A model generated the notes under the pieces. It did not search any database, had not been told where the DNA came from, and saw only the letters and a list, made by a program, of their open reading frames with translations. Position numbers and translations under genes: made by a program. From contig NZ_JAOVZR010000001.1 in assembly GCF_026619415.1 (NCBI RefSeq), forward strand, positions 1,550,001 to 1,614,000: 64,000 nt of DNA. Reading direction: 5' to 3'. Positions 41,980-51,146 of this stretch are shown here, piece after piece. The stretch's first letter is position 1; each line of letters starts with the position of its first letter. This DNA comes from Hoeflea algicola (lineage in GTDB: Bacteria > Pseudomonadota > Alphaproteobacteria > Rhizobiales > Rhizobiaceae).

Positions 41980-44715
41980 TTATGCCGGCCGGTTGCCGGT
42001 CCGCTGCAATATCCGTTGGTAAAACCGGCCGATCACCAGCAGCGAGCCACCAAGCCCGATGAACGAGAACGCGCGCAGCACACCCGTGAGCGCCGACATG
42101 TCGATCAGGAACACTTTTGCCACCGTCAGCAGGATGATCGCCGCGGAAGCTGCGCGCAACGGCACTGATTTGAGCATCAGACCGAGCGCCAGCACACCTC
42201 CGCCCATGGCCAGCCACACCACCGAATAGGACCAGATTTCAGCGTCCGATGTCGCGCGGAAGAACCGCACATCGCCGCCCTGGAACCCATGCCGCGTCAT
42301 CAAGGTGGCATAGATGAACAACAGCACCGCACCCACCCCGCCATAACCGTAGCGATACCAGCGCGGCCGAGTGGGTGGCGACAGATAGGCGGTCAGCACG
42401 GCGAGCAAACCTGTGACCAGGTAGCCCGGCAGCAGCAGGTTGAACACATGCCCCTCGCCCACCGGATCGCCGGCCAGAAACGGATTGAACACCAGCACCA
42501 GGCCAAGTGCCATGGCGACAATGCCGATGGCACCAGCGACCAGCGATGCGAAGCCGAATACATCGGCGTTGCCACGCCTTGCTGCCAGTTGCAGTCCGAT
42601 GGAAAAGCCCAGCGCCGCAATCGACTGGGTGGCCATGTCGATCAGCCCGAATGGCGCACCTAGTATGTCGCCGCTAGCAAGCAGATGCCGCAGCTCGAGC
42701 GCGACAAACAGCGCCAGCAGCGACAGCCCGAAGGCAATCACCAGTTCTCCCGGGCGTCGGCCACCGGCGACCCTCAGAGCTATCCCGCCCCAGATCAGCA
42801 ACACGGCAGGCACGCCGGTAATCAAGATCAACTTGTTGAAGATCGGCGTTGTACCGATCTGATCGGCAGCAAACGGGGCGTTGAACAGCAGCCCCGACGT
42901 AGCCAGCAACGCCAGCACCACCGAAAGCCAACCCAGAGCCGGAACCGGCCGGACGCGGTAAACCATGCAGGCGCCTGCCACTGTGACCGCAAAGCCAAGC
43001 GGCATCCATTGCCGGGTCAGGAGAATACCGATGGCAAGACCCGTCAGTGCCACAGCCCCGACCGCCAGCCAGGCCGGTGCGGGCGCCGACCAGTCATCAG
43101 GCCTTGCGCGCGTGTAAATCTCGGTCAACGCCACCATCACGGCTGCCAGCGCCAACGCCGCCAACCCGGTGGCGACATGGGTCTCGAAAGGCGCCACTAC
43201 GAGGTAAAACGCAGTCATCGCCAACACGCCGATGATCGTCGTCGCCAGTGCCAACCGCCCGGCCATTTGCGGCGCCGTTGGCGCTGCACGCAATCCAAAC
43301 CAGGCCGCAAGGGCGAAGGAAGGCACAGCCAGCAGCAGCCCGTCGCGCGCAAATCCGGCGATATCGGGAGCGATCATGCCATCACGCAGATCGATACCGG
43401 TGGTCATGCCGGTCAGGATCGGGAAATCGACCCGGAGCGAGATCTGCGTCAGAACCACCAACGCGGCAGACACCGGCGCCACCAGCGACAGCGCCGGCCA
43501 GGTTCCCGCTGCCGCCATCAATACGGCGGCAAGAACCGGAATTGCGGCAAGCACCGGGAAGTGGGCACCGCCGGTCCAGGCCGCAACAACAGCTATCAGC
43601 GCGATTTCGAGCGTGGCAGCAAAGGCGATCCACAACGCGGGGCGGTCCGCCAGTGGTTTTGGCCGGTCAGATACGCCCACAACCAGACTCCCAAGATGGA
43701 CGCCAAACAAACAAAGCAGCAGAACGCCCAGCATGACACCGGCGACATCGGTTCCAATCGTCAGCAACAATGGCGTCAACAGGGTGGAACCGACGATCCC
43801 GCCAATTGCCAGCCATAGCCAGCCGCGAATCCGCGCAACCCCCATGACCGCCGCGGTTACCACCAGGATATGCAGCCCGAAAGCCACCGGATCAAGCGTG
43901 TCTGACGAAACCAGGAGCGGCGCCGCATAGGCACCAACCAGCCCGATTGCGGCGAGCTTCGGCCCGTGTACCGCGGAAAGCAGCAGGCTGGCGATCCCGA
44001 CAACCGTCAAACCGACAAAGGCGATGGCCGGCCCAATGAAGCCGTAGAGCGCATAGGCGGCATACAGGGTGCCGAAGGCACCAATCGCCGCCGCCCCTGT
44101 CAGAATGCCGGGAATATCCGCGCTCATCAGCATCGGCAGCGCATCTCGCCGGTCACGCCTGCGCATGACCTCGCCGGCCGCAAACAACGCTACAGACATC
44201 AGCGCGCCCATGGCGGTTCGTGCCCGCGGCCCCAACAGCCCCGCCTCGATCGAATAGCGCGCCAGAAACAACACACCGAGCGCAATCGCCAGACCGCCAA
44301 GCAGGGCCGACCAGCGACCGCCGATCAGGCCTTCAAGATCGACACTTTTGCGGCTGGCTGGGGTCGCTGCGGTTTCATGTGTCACGGATGCAGCAGGCAA
44401 GGCAGCAGCACGAGCCGCGATTGGTTCGTCGACGGCGTCGTCACTTTCGGCCTCGTTGCCGGATTTTTCTTGATCACCCACATCTGTGGTCAAATCCTCG
44501 TCCGAAGCTTCCTCAAGCGGTGACGCAGCCTCTCCCTCGGCGACAACGGTTGCGTCTAGCCCATTGTGAGCAATCCGTTTGAGGTCACTGCGCAGGATCG
44601 CAATCTGCTCGGCCATCTTTCGCTGGTCTATCTGCAGGGTACGGATCCACAGGACCAGGGCAATAAGAAGGATGAAACCGAGAAAGCTGAACATAACAAA
44701 ATCCGTAAATGACAC
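41980..44715 (-). CDS. DUF2339 polytopic membrane protein
   Basis: A 911-aa protein: a hydrophobic N-terminus, an acidic/Ala-rich cytosolic linker (about residues 55-120), then LEGLIGGRWSALLGGLAIALGVLFLARYS, split here as LEGLIGGRW and LLGGLAIALG, which is characteristic of DUF2339. About 25 or more membrane segments fill the rest. Function unknown; such proteins are large inner-membrane proteins found in many Proteobacteria. Divergent from the MFS gene. Confidence 0.85.
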   Translation of the reverse strand: MSFTDFVMFSFLGFILLIALVLWIRTLQIDQRKMAEQIAILRSDLKRIAHNGLDATVVAEGEAASPLEEASDEDLTTDVGDQEKSGNEAESDDAVDEPIAARAAALPAASVTHETAATPASRKSVDLEGLIGGRWSALLGGLAIALGVLFLARYSIEAGLLGPRARTAMGALMSVALFAAGEVMRRRDRRDALPMLMSADIPGILTGAAAIGAFGTLYAAYALYGFIGPAIAFVGLTVVGIASLLLSAVHGPKLAAIGLVGAYAAPLLVSSDTLDPVAFGLHILVVTAAVMGVARIRGWLWLAIGGIVGSTLLTPLLLTIGTDVAGVMLGVLLLCLFGVHLGSLVVGVSDRPKPLADRPALWIAFAATLEIALIAVVAAWTGGAHFPVLAAIPVLAAVLMAAAGTWPALSLVAPVSAALVVLTQISLRVDFPILTGMTTGIDLRDGMIAPDIAGFARDGLLLAVPSFALAAWFGLRAAPTAPQMAGRLALATTIIGVLAMTAFYLVVAPFETHVATGLAALALAAVMVALTEIYTRARPDDWSAPAPAWLAVGAVALTGLAIGILLTRQWMPLGFAVTVAGACMVYRVRPVPALGWLSVVLALLATSGLLFNAPFAADQIGTTPIFNKLILITGVPAVLLIWGGIALRVAGGRRPGELVIAFGLSLLALFVALELRHLLASGDILGAPFGLIDMATQSIAALGFSIGLQLAARRGNADVFGFASLVAGAIGIVAMALGLVLVFNPFLAGDPVGEGHVFNLLLPGYLVTGLLAVLTAYLSPPTRPRWYRYGYGGVGAVLLFIYATLMTRHGFQGGDVRFFRATSDAEIWSYSVVWLAMGGGVLALGLMLKSVPLRAASAAIILLTVAKVFLIDMSALTGVLRAFSFIGLGGSLLVIGRFYQRILQRTGNRPA

Positions 44716-44890
44716 GTCGGCCTACACGCCTTGAGCTCGCACCACAACCATTCAACGATGCCGATGCTGGACACGATGAACGCGCCGTAAATCTGTCCTC
44801 ACATCAAATTTGGTGATCTCTGCATTCAGCCAAATGCACTTGCCGATCATCACCAATCGCCTATTGTCGCCGCTCAATCGAGAGCTGCCG

Positions 44891-46126
44891 ATGTCCCAAG
44901 ACCGTTTCACTGCTATGCCGACGCCGTTGCCCTGGCTGATCATCATCGCCGGCTGCCTGATCGCCCTGCTGTCCTTCGGCCCCCGCTCGGCGATGGGATT
45001 TTTCCAGTTGCCGATGCTGGCCGATACCGGCTGGGACCGGACTACCTTCGGCCTGGCGATGGCCATTCAGAACCTGTTCTGGGGGCTGGGACAACCGATC
45101 TTTGGCGCCATTGCCGACAAATACGGCACATGGAAAGTGCTTGCGCTGTCGTCGCTGCTCTATGCCAGTGGCCTGTTCATCATGTCGGTGGCGCCGAGCG
45201 AGGGCTGGTTCTACATCGGCGGCGGCGTGCTGATCGGCCTCGGCATTGCGTCGGCCTCCTTCGGCATCGTGCTGGCAGCATTTGCCCGCAACGTCGCGCC
45301 CGAGCGCCGCTCGATGGCATTCGGCATTGGCACCGCCGCAGGCTCGGCCGGCATGTTCGTCTTCGCGCCGCTCAGCCAGGGCCTGATTGATGCCTATGGC
45401 TGGCAGGAAGCGTTGGTCTGGATGGCGGCGATGATGTTCATCATCCCGTTCCTGGCAATTCCACTACGCGGCAATTCCACCTCTGGCTCTCAACAGGCCG
45501 CCCAATACAAGCAATCGATCGGCGAAGCCCTGCGCGAGGCGCTGGGCCACAAGAGCTATGTGCTGCTGGTATCAGGCTTCTTCGTCTGCGGTTTCCAGGT
45601 GGCGTTCATCACAGCGCATTTCCCTGCCTATCTGCGCGATATCGGCATCGACAGCTCGTTCGCCGTTCTGTCGCTGGCGCTGATCGGATTTTTCAACATT
45701 ATCGGCTCACTGGCATCAGGCTTTATCGGCCAACGCTATTCCAAGCCGATGGCGCTGGTCTGGATCTATATTGGCCGCTCGGTCGCGGTCACCGCTTTCC
45801 TCCTGTCACCACAGACAGGCACTTCGGTAGTGATCTTCGCCATCGTCATGGGCCTGTTGTGGCTGTCGACCGTGCCTCCGACCAATGCACTGGTGGCGAT
45901 CATGTTCGGCACCCGCCATCTCGGCATGCTCGGTGGCGTCGTGTTCTTCTCGCACCAGGTTGGTTCGTTCCTCGGCGTCTGGCTCGGCGGCTACCTCTAT
46001 GATGTTTTCGGTACCTACGACCCGGTCTGGTGGCTGGGTGTGGCGCTGGGACTGTTCGCTGCCATTGTCCACTGGCCGATCAGGGAGCAAGCAGTTGATC
46101 GCCCAGCGCTGGCACCAGCCGAATAA
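44891..46126 (+). CDS. MFS transporter
   Basis: A 411-aa major facilitator with 12 predicted helices. The segment FGAIADKYGTWKVLALSS between helices 2 and 3 is the MFS loop motif. The overall pattern (AGSAGMFVFAPLSQGLID, LGGVVFFSHQVGSFLGVWLG) resembles monocarboxylate or oxalate/formate-type antiporters. ATG 44891 is preferred over ATG 44810 as it starts close to the first helix and follows a GAGAG. Substrate unknown. Confidence 0.85.
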   Translation: MSQDRFTAMPTPLPWLIIIAGCLIALLSFGPRSAMGFFQLPMLADTGWDRTTFGLAMAIQNLFWGLGQPIFGAIADKYGTWKVLALSSLLYASGLFIMSVAPSEGWFYIGGGVLIGLGIASASFGIVLAAFARNVAPERRSMAFGIGTAAGSAGMFVFAPLSQGLIDAYGWQEALVWMAAMMFIIPFLAIPLRGNSTSGSQQAAQYKQSIGEALREALGHKSYVLLVSGFFVCGFQVAFITAHFPAYLRDIGIDSSFAVLSLALIGFFNIIGSLASGFIGQRYSKPMALVWIYIGRSVAVTAFLLSPQTGTSVVIFAIVMGLLWLSTVPPTNALVAIMFGTRHLGMLGGVVFFSHQVGSFLGVWLGGYLYDVFGTYDPVWWLGVALGLFAAIVHWPIREQAVDRPALAPAE

Positions 46127-46142
46127 ACCGGCAGTCCGGCAC

Positions 46143-46653
46143 TCAGCGCATCAATTTGGCAATCGGGAAAATGGCGCAGGTTTCGGTTCCGTGGGCCAGC
46201 AACTTGCCGGAACTGTCACGCAGATAGGCCTCGGAGGTGGCAATCGTCTTGCCGCGGTGGACCAGCCGGCCTTCGCACGCCAGTTCCCCCATGCCCGGAA
46301 GGATCGGCCGCGTCAGGTTGAGCTTGAATTCGACGGTGGTGTAACCCTCCCCCGGCTCGAGCGTCGTCATCACCGCACAGGCAAGCGACGAGATCCAACA
46401 CCGTCGCCGCCCAGCCGCCATGGATGGTGCCAAGCGGATTGAGATGCTCCTCGGTCGGGCTGCCGGTGAATACGATCAGCCCTTCTTCCACCTTGGTAAG
46501 CCAGAAATTGAGCGTTTTCGCCATCGCCGCACCTGGCAGGCGCCCTTCGAGAATACCCTGCATCACCGACCGGCCACCCTCTTTCGCGACAAGTTCAAGC
46601 GGCACGACGCCAGCAAATTGCCGGTCGGCGGCTGCATTGCGAAGATCATTCAT
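46143..46653 (-). pseudogene. PaaI-family thioesterase, frameshifted
   Basis: Hotdog-fold acyl-CoA thioesterase in two frames. The first frame (ATG 46653) reads to LGTIHGGWAATVLD, the conserved PaaI core with its HGG motif. The second resumes at SLACAVMTTLEPGEGYTTVEF and ends at 46143. One extra base within 46389-46392 accounts for the break; intact, the product would be about 169 aa. The start codon overlaps the recO stop by 4 bp. Both sides are well conserved, so a consensus error is possible. Confidence 0.8.
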
Positions 46654-47417
46654 TTCATCAATTCCGTTTCAGGAAGGACAGGATCAGCCGGTGGCATGGC
46701 GCGCAGCGCTGCCGTGCAGAAACTTTCGCGACTGATCGGCGGCTCGATCCCGCGTGCTTCAAACACATGCCGGTCCAGAAAATACCCGGTCAGCCGGAAT
46801 GCCTGCCCCAGCATTTCTGCATTCGTGCATGGATAGTCCCGGTCCGTCAGGAATTGCGGCAAGGCCAGCATCCGCTCGGCCCATGGCGCACCCGCCGCGG
46901 CCGACACGGCGCGTCCGCTTTTTGGCGATACATAGATCAGTTCGGTCCGCACCCCGGTTGCAGCACACGCACTCAGATCGAGCCCGAAGCCAAGATCCTC
47001 GAGCACGGCCAGTTCGAACCGGACATAGAGCGCACCCGCCTGCTCGGGCGTGTCGAGACTGTCGAGAATGACGGCAAACGCATCATGCAGGCGTGGGTGG
47101 GAATCACGTTCAGGCAACAGCCTGAGCAGCGCCGCCATGGCCTGAACACCGTGGACCCCAATGGCGCTTTCCATCAGCCGCCCAGCCCGCGCGTTGAGTA
47201 CTTCGACTTGATATTGCCCCAGATGCTCGTCCAGTCGGGCGCGCCAGACAAGGTCAACCGAATTGCCGGGCTGCAACACCGGCTGCAACCGCTTTGAGCG
47301 ACCACCACGGACGATGCCGAGATGGCGGCCATGCGCATGGGTCATCACCTCGGCGATGACCGAGGTCTCACCATGCTTTCGCAGGCCTAGGATGATTCCC
47401 TCGTCGCGCCATTCCAT
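46650..47417 (-). CDS. recO: DNA repair protein RecO
   Basis: A 255-aa RecFOR-pathway protein that anneals SSB-coated DNA and loads RecA. The N-terminal OB-fold region ([19 protein letters not shown]) and the helical C-terminal part with C-A-A-T-G ([21 protein letters not shown]) fit RecO. It follows era after a 17-bp gap, the usual rnc-era-recO order. Confidence 0.93.
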   Translation of the reverse strand: MEWRDEGIILGLRKHGETSVIAEVMTHAHGRHLGIVRGGRSKRLQPVLQPGNSVDLVWRARLDEHLGQYQVEVLNARAGRLMESAIGVHGVQAMAALLRLLPERDSHPRLHDAFAVILDSLDTPEQAGALYVRFELAVLEDLGFGLDLSACAATGVRTELIYVSPKSGRAVSAAAGAPWAERMLALPQFLTDRDYPCTNAEMLGQAFRLTGYFLDRHVFEARGIEPPISRESFCTAALRAMPPADPVLPETELMK

Positions 47418-47434
47418 GGACTGAATGTGCCCGC

Positions 47435-48394
47435 TCAGTGCGGAAATTCAAGCCCCATCTCGCGGTAGCGCTCGGGGTCATTGCCCCAGTTCTCGCGCAC
47501 CTTGACGAACAGGAACAGATGCACCTTCTGGTCAAGGATCTCGGCGATCTCCTTGCGCGACGCCTGGCCGATGGCCTTGATGGTCTCACCCTTGTGGCCA
47601 AGCACGATCTTCTTCTGGCTGTCGCGTTCGACATAGATGACCTGCTCGATGCGAACCGAGCCATCCTTTTTCTCCACCCAGCCTTCTGTTTCGACATGCG
47701 AAGCGTAGGGCAATTCCTGATGCAGGCGCAAAAACAGTTTCTCGCGGGTGATTTCGGCCGAAAGCTGCCGCATCGGCAGATCCGAAATCTGGTCCTCGGG
47801 GTAATACCACGGGCCTTCCGGCAGTGTTTTCGCCAGATAGTCCATCAGGTCCTTGCAACCCGAACCGTTCAGCGCCGAGATCATGAAGGTCTCGTCGAAT
47901 TTTGCCTTCTCGTGAATGGCGGCGGTCAATGCCAGCAACGTATCGCGCTTGACCTGATCGATCTTGTTGATCACCAGCACCTTGTGCCCATGCCGGTCGG
48001 CAAGCAGATCCAGCAACGCTTCTGCTTCGCCCCTGATACCGCGCTCGGCATCGATCAACACCAGCACCAAATCGCCATCCTTGGCGCCGCCCCAGGCGGT
48101 TGTCACCATCGCCCGATCGAGCCGCCGCTTGGGCGTGAAGATCCCTGGCGTGTCGATGAACACGATCTGGGTGCGGTCATGGATCGCGATCCCGCGCACG
48201 ATCGATCGCGTGGTCTGCACCTTGTGCGAGGCGATCGACACCTTGGCGCCGACGAGCTGGTTCATCAGCGTCGACTTGCCGGCATTGGGGGCGCCGATCA
48301 GCGCCACGAAACCGGAGCGAGTCGGCCCCTTGGGTTCTTCGACAATCGTTTCTACGTCGGGGGTATCGGAGGTATCGGGTGTATCACTCATCAT
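47435..48394 (-). CDS. era: GTPase Era
   Basis: Ras-like GTPase needed for 30S ribosome assembly, about 319 aa. G1 GAPNAGKS, G3 DTPG ([10 protein letters not shown]), G4 NKID, and a C-terminal KH domain ([23 protein letters not shown]) are present. Starts are ATG 48394 or ATG 48391, with AGGG 4 bp upstream. The frame is open into rnc with no stop between them, so the sequence as given predicts an Rnc-Era fusion. Confidence 0.93.
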   Translation of the reverse strand: MMSDTPDTSDTPDVETIVEEPKGPTRSGFVALIGAPNAGKSTLMNQLVGAKVSIASHKVQTTRSIVRGIAIHDRTQIVFIDTPGIFTPKRRLDRAMVTTAWGGAKDGDLVLVLIDAERGIRGEAEALLDLLADRHGHKVLVINKIDQVKRDTLLALTAAIHEKAKFDETFMISALNGSGCKDLMDYLAKTLPEGPWYYPEDQISDLPMRQLSAEITREKLFLRLHQELPYASHVETEGWVEKKDGSVRIEQVIYVERDSQKKIVLGHKGETIKAIGQASRKEIAEILDQKVHLFLFVKVRENWGNDPERYREMGLEFPH

Positions 48395-49108
48395 CTTGCC
48401 CTGCGGGGTCTGCCAGACGCCCTCACGTTCGAGTATCGCGGTCGCGGCAGCCTGTTCGGCCGCACGTTTGGATCGGCTTTCGCCGCGAGCGGATTTGGCG
48501 CCCGCAACGTCGACTATAACTGTAAACACCGGCTCATGGTCCGAACCGCCCCGGTCCGTCACCCGATACACCGGCGTCACGCCAAATCGCGCATGCGCCC
48601 ATTCCTGCAATTCGGTCTTGGCATCGCGCCGCGCCGCATCATCAGCAAGCGCGCGCGTTCTCCAGTGCTTGTCGATGAAGGCGCGTGCTGTTTCGAGCCC
48701 GGCATCGAGGTATATCGCCGCGATCAGTGATTCTACCACATCCGCACGAACATTGGCCATGCGCTTGCCGGTGAGCTTCTTCACATCCGCGCCGGTACGG
48801 ATAAATTCGTGCAGGCCCAGTTCATCGGCGATTTCACTGCAGGTCTGAGCACTGACCAGTTGATTGAGCCGCACCGACAATTCGCCTTCGCTGGCGGAGC
48901 CAAAATGACTAAACAGCAGTTCCGCCACACACAGACCCAGAACCCGGTCACCTAAAAATTCCAGCCGCTCGTAATTCCCGCCCACCGCGGTTCGCGTGCT
49001 CGAATGGGTCAGCGCCCGTTCAAGCCGCGCCGGGTTGGCAAAGTGATGGCCGATTCTCTCCTCGACGCCGGCAATCACCTCTGCCTGCTTTTTGGAAGCG
49101 CGCTTCAT
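48395..49108 (-). CDS. rnc: Ribonuclease III (in frame with era)
   Basis: Double-stranded RNA endonuclease, 238 residues. The catalytic signature NYERLEFLGDRVLGL and the second acidic site in ADVVESLIAAIYLDAG are present, followed by a dsRNA-binding domain ending GESRSKRAAEQAAATAILE. In the given sequence there is no stop codon before era. A TGA in the adjacent frame (48386-48384) would end rnc over the era start, as in the usual overlapping arrangement, if one base had been lost just upstream. ATG 49108 overlaps the lepB stop by 4 bp. Confidence 0.9.
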
Positions 49109-49851
49109 CGCTGGGCGGATTTGAAGAACCGCTCAATGCGCAGGTCTGACGGCCACTTCCAAATTTCCAGTGGTGAGGAATCCTCGGCAATCGAGAAGAA
49201 CAGGATGGTTGCCCGGCCAACAAAATTCTCCAGCGGAACGAAGCCGACGTCAAAGCGGCTATCCAGCGAATTGTCGCGGTTATCGCCCATCATGAAATAA
49301 TGACCTTCCGGCACCAAAAATTCGCGGGTGTTATCGCCCGGCGAATTGGGGTTGATGTCGAGCGTCGTGTAGCTCACGCCATTGGGCAAGGTCTCGCGGA
49401 AGACCGGCACATCAGTGCCCTGATTGTAGCGCCCTTCCGGCGTATAGGAGCCGACTTCCTCGCGTTTGACCGCTTCATCATTGATATACAGCACGCCATC
49501 CCTGACCTGAATCCGGTCACCCGGAAGACCAACCACGCGCTTGATGTAGTCGATCTTGGGATTGGACGGCAGTCGGAACACCGCGACATCGCCGCGCTCA
49601 GGATTGGATGACCAGATCCGCCCGGAAAACAGATCCGGCGAGAACGGCAGAGAATATTTCGAATAGCCGTAGGAAAATTTCGACACGAACAGATAATCGC
49701 CGACCAGCAGCGTCGACATCATCGAGCCCGACGGAATGCTGAACGGCTGGAAAAACAGCGTGCGAATGATCACTGCAAGCAGCAGTGCCTGAACCAGGAC
49801 CTTGATGTTTTCCCAAAGGCCGCTGGATTTGTCTTTCGATGTCTCGGACAC
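49105..49851 (-). CDS. lepB: Signal peptidase I
   Basis: Inner-membrane protease that removes signal peptides, 248 aa. One N-terminal membrane helix is followed by the catalytic Ser43 in IPSGSMMSTL, Lys104 in DYIKRVVGLPGD and the MMGDNRDNSLDSR box. It is 4 bp overlapping with rnc downstream, forming lepB-rnc-era-recO. Confidence 0.95.
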   Translation of the reverse strand: MSETSKDKSSGLWENIKVLVQALLLAVIIRTLFFQPFSIPSGSMMSTLLVGDYLFVSKFSYGYSKYSLPFSPDLFSGRIWSSNPERGDVAVFRLPSNPKIDYIKRVVGLPGDRIQVRDGVLYINDEAVKREEVGSYTPEGRYNQGTDVPVFRETLPNGVSYTTLDINPNSPGDNTREFLVPEGHYFMMGDNRDNSLDSRFDVGFVPLENFVGRATILFFSIAEDSSPLEIWKWPSDLRIERFFKSAQR

Positions 49852-49946
49852 GCGTGGAATTCCTCAGATGTGGCGCGGATGCGCCCTCTCTAGCTGTTTG
49901 CATCGTTTCCGGCAACACCGTCGCCAGGCTCACGGCTTGTTGGCAT

Positions 49947-50348
49947 TCAAACGCCGGGCAGCGCCTCGATAATGACGAACGCCTGAGCCATCGGATAATC
50001 ATCGGTTATTGTCAAATGAATGGCACAAGTCATGTTTGCCGGCGTCATCGCCAGCAACCGGTCGGCGGCGCCGCCGGTCAGGTGCATGGTCGGTTTGCCG
50101 CCCGGCAGATTGACAACACCCATGTCCCGCCAGAACACGCCCTTGGATAATCCGGTGCCCAGCGCCTTGGAACAGGCTTCCTTGGCGGCGAATCGCTTGG
50201 CGTAAGATGCCGCCCGGTTTTTGCGACGATCCGAGCGTTGCTGCTCGATTTCGGTAAAGCAACGCGTGGCGAATCGCTGGCCGTGCCGCTCAAGCGTTTG
50301 TTCAATTCGCCTGATGTCAATCAGGTCGCTGCCGATGCCGATGATCAC
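49947..50348 (-). CDS. acpS: Holo-[acyl-carrier-protein] synthase
   Basis: Transfers 4'-phosphopantetheine from CoA to acyl carrier protein, 133 aa. The N-terminal [15 protein letters not shown] and the central [16 protein letters not shown] hold the conserved Asp and Glu that bind magnesium. It overlaps the upstream DUF2062 gene by 4 bp. A 95-bp gap separates it from lepB. Confidence 0.94.
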   Translation of the reverse strand: MIIGIGSDLIDIRRIEQTLERHGQRFATRCFTEIEQQRSDRRKNRAASYAKRFAAKEACSKALGTGLSKGVFWRDMGVVNLPGGKPTMHLTGGAADRLLAMTPANMTCAIHLTITDDYPMAQAFVIIEALPGV

Positions 50349-50956
50349 GCCCGTCTGGTCCTGTCCGCGGCGCGTTCAGCGCGCGCTGCCGCCATTTCCT
50401 GAAGCCGCGCCTTGGCGCGTGCCGCCAATCTTGATTTTCTGCGCGTCTGGAACACGCCCACCGCCCAATAGGTCACGACGTAGAATGCGATACCGCTGAA
50501 CAACGCCGGTGGAATCGAGCCGATCAGCATCGGCTTGAGCACCGGGTCCCACAACTGGCTGATGTCGAGATGCCTCAACAGCGCTTCCAGATTGATCTGC
50601 TTGTGATGCGCGCCGTTGGAGACACCGATAAGCTGGTTGCCGAACTTCAACGTTAGCGCCCAGATGAATGGAAACGAAATCGGGTTGCCGAAAGCGGTGC
50701 CGATCGCGGCCGCCACCATATTGCCTGCCAGCACATAGGCAAGCGCGAATGCGAGGACGAAATGAAACCCGAGAAGCGGCGTCCACGAGGCAAACACCCC
50801 TGCCGCCACGCCGGCGGCGATGGCATGCGGACTGGCCGTCAGCCGCAACACCCGCTTGATAAAATACTGGAACGAACGAGCAAAGGAACGTCGAGGCCAG
50901 AGCGCGGTGCGCATCCGGTCAAAAAATCCCTCTGGTCTTCGGCGACGAAACAGCAT
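50345..50956 (-). CDS. DUF2062 membrane protein
   Basis: A 203-aa protein with a basic N-terminus, two or three membrane segments (about residues 48-105 and 140-165) containing [18 protein letters not shown] and [13 protein letters not shown], and a basic Arg/Ala-rich tail. This is the DUF2062 pattern, function unknown. It is coupled to acpS by an ATGA overlap. Confidence 0.85.
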   Translation of the reverse strand: MLFRRRRPEGFFDRMRTALWPRRSFARSFQYFIKRVLRLTASPHAIAAGVAAGVFASWTPLLGFHFVLAFALAYVLAGNMVAAAIGTAFGNPISFPFIWALTLKFGNQLIGVSNGAHHKQINLEALLRHLDISQLWDPVLKPMLIGSIPPALFSGIAFYVVTYWAVGVFQTRRKSRLAARAKARLQEMAAARAERAADRTRRA

Positions 50957-51146
50957 TTGGTGTCCGTATATCGCTCTCTTTGTGTCAGTCCTAAGTCAGA
51001 CCGGCAAATTTTCCGATCGCCCCAGGCGCGCAAAATTCGTAATTTCAATATGCCAACCAACAACAAAGATTGGGTAAAGACCGCGACTTTCTCAAGCTAG
51101 GCGGGGTTGTCGACTGCAATGCATTCCTTTGCCGGACCTGCCCGGC

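Noticed and set aside
47438..48730. 430-codon plus-strand frame opposite era/rnc
   Set aside because: Antisense to conserved genes; no similarity.
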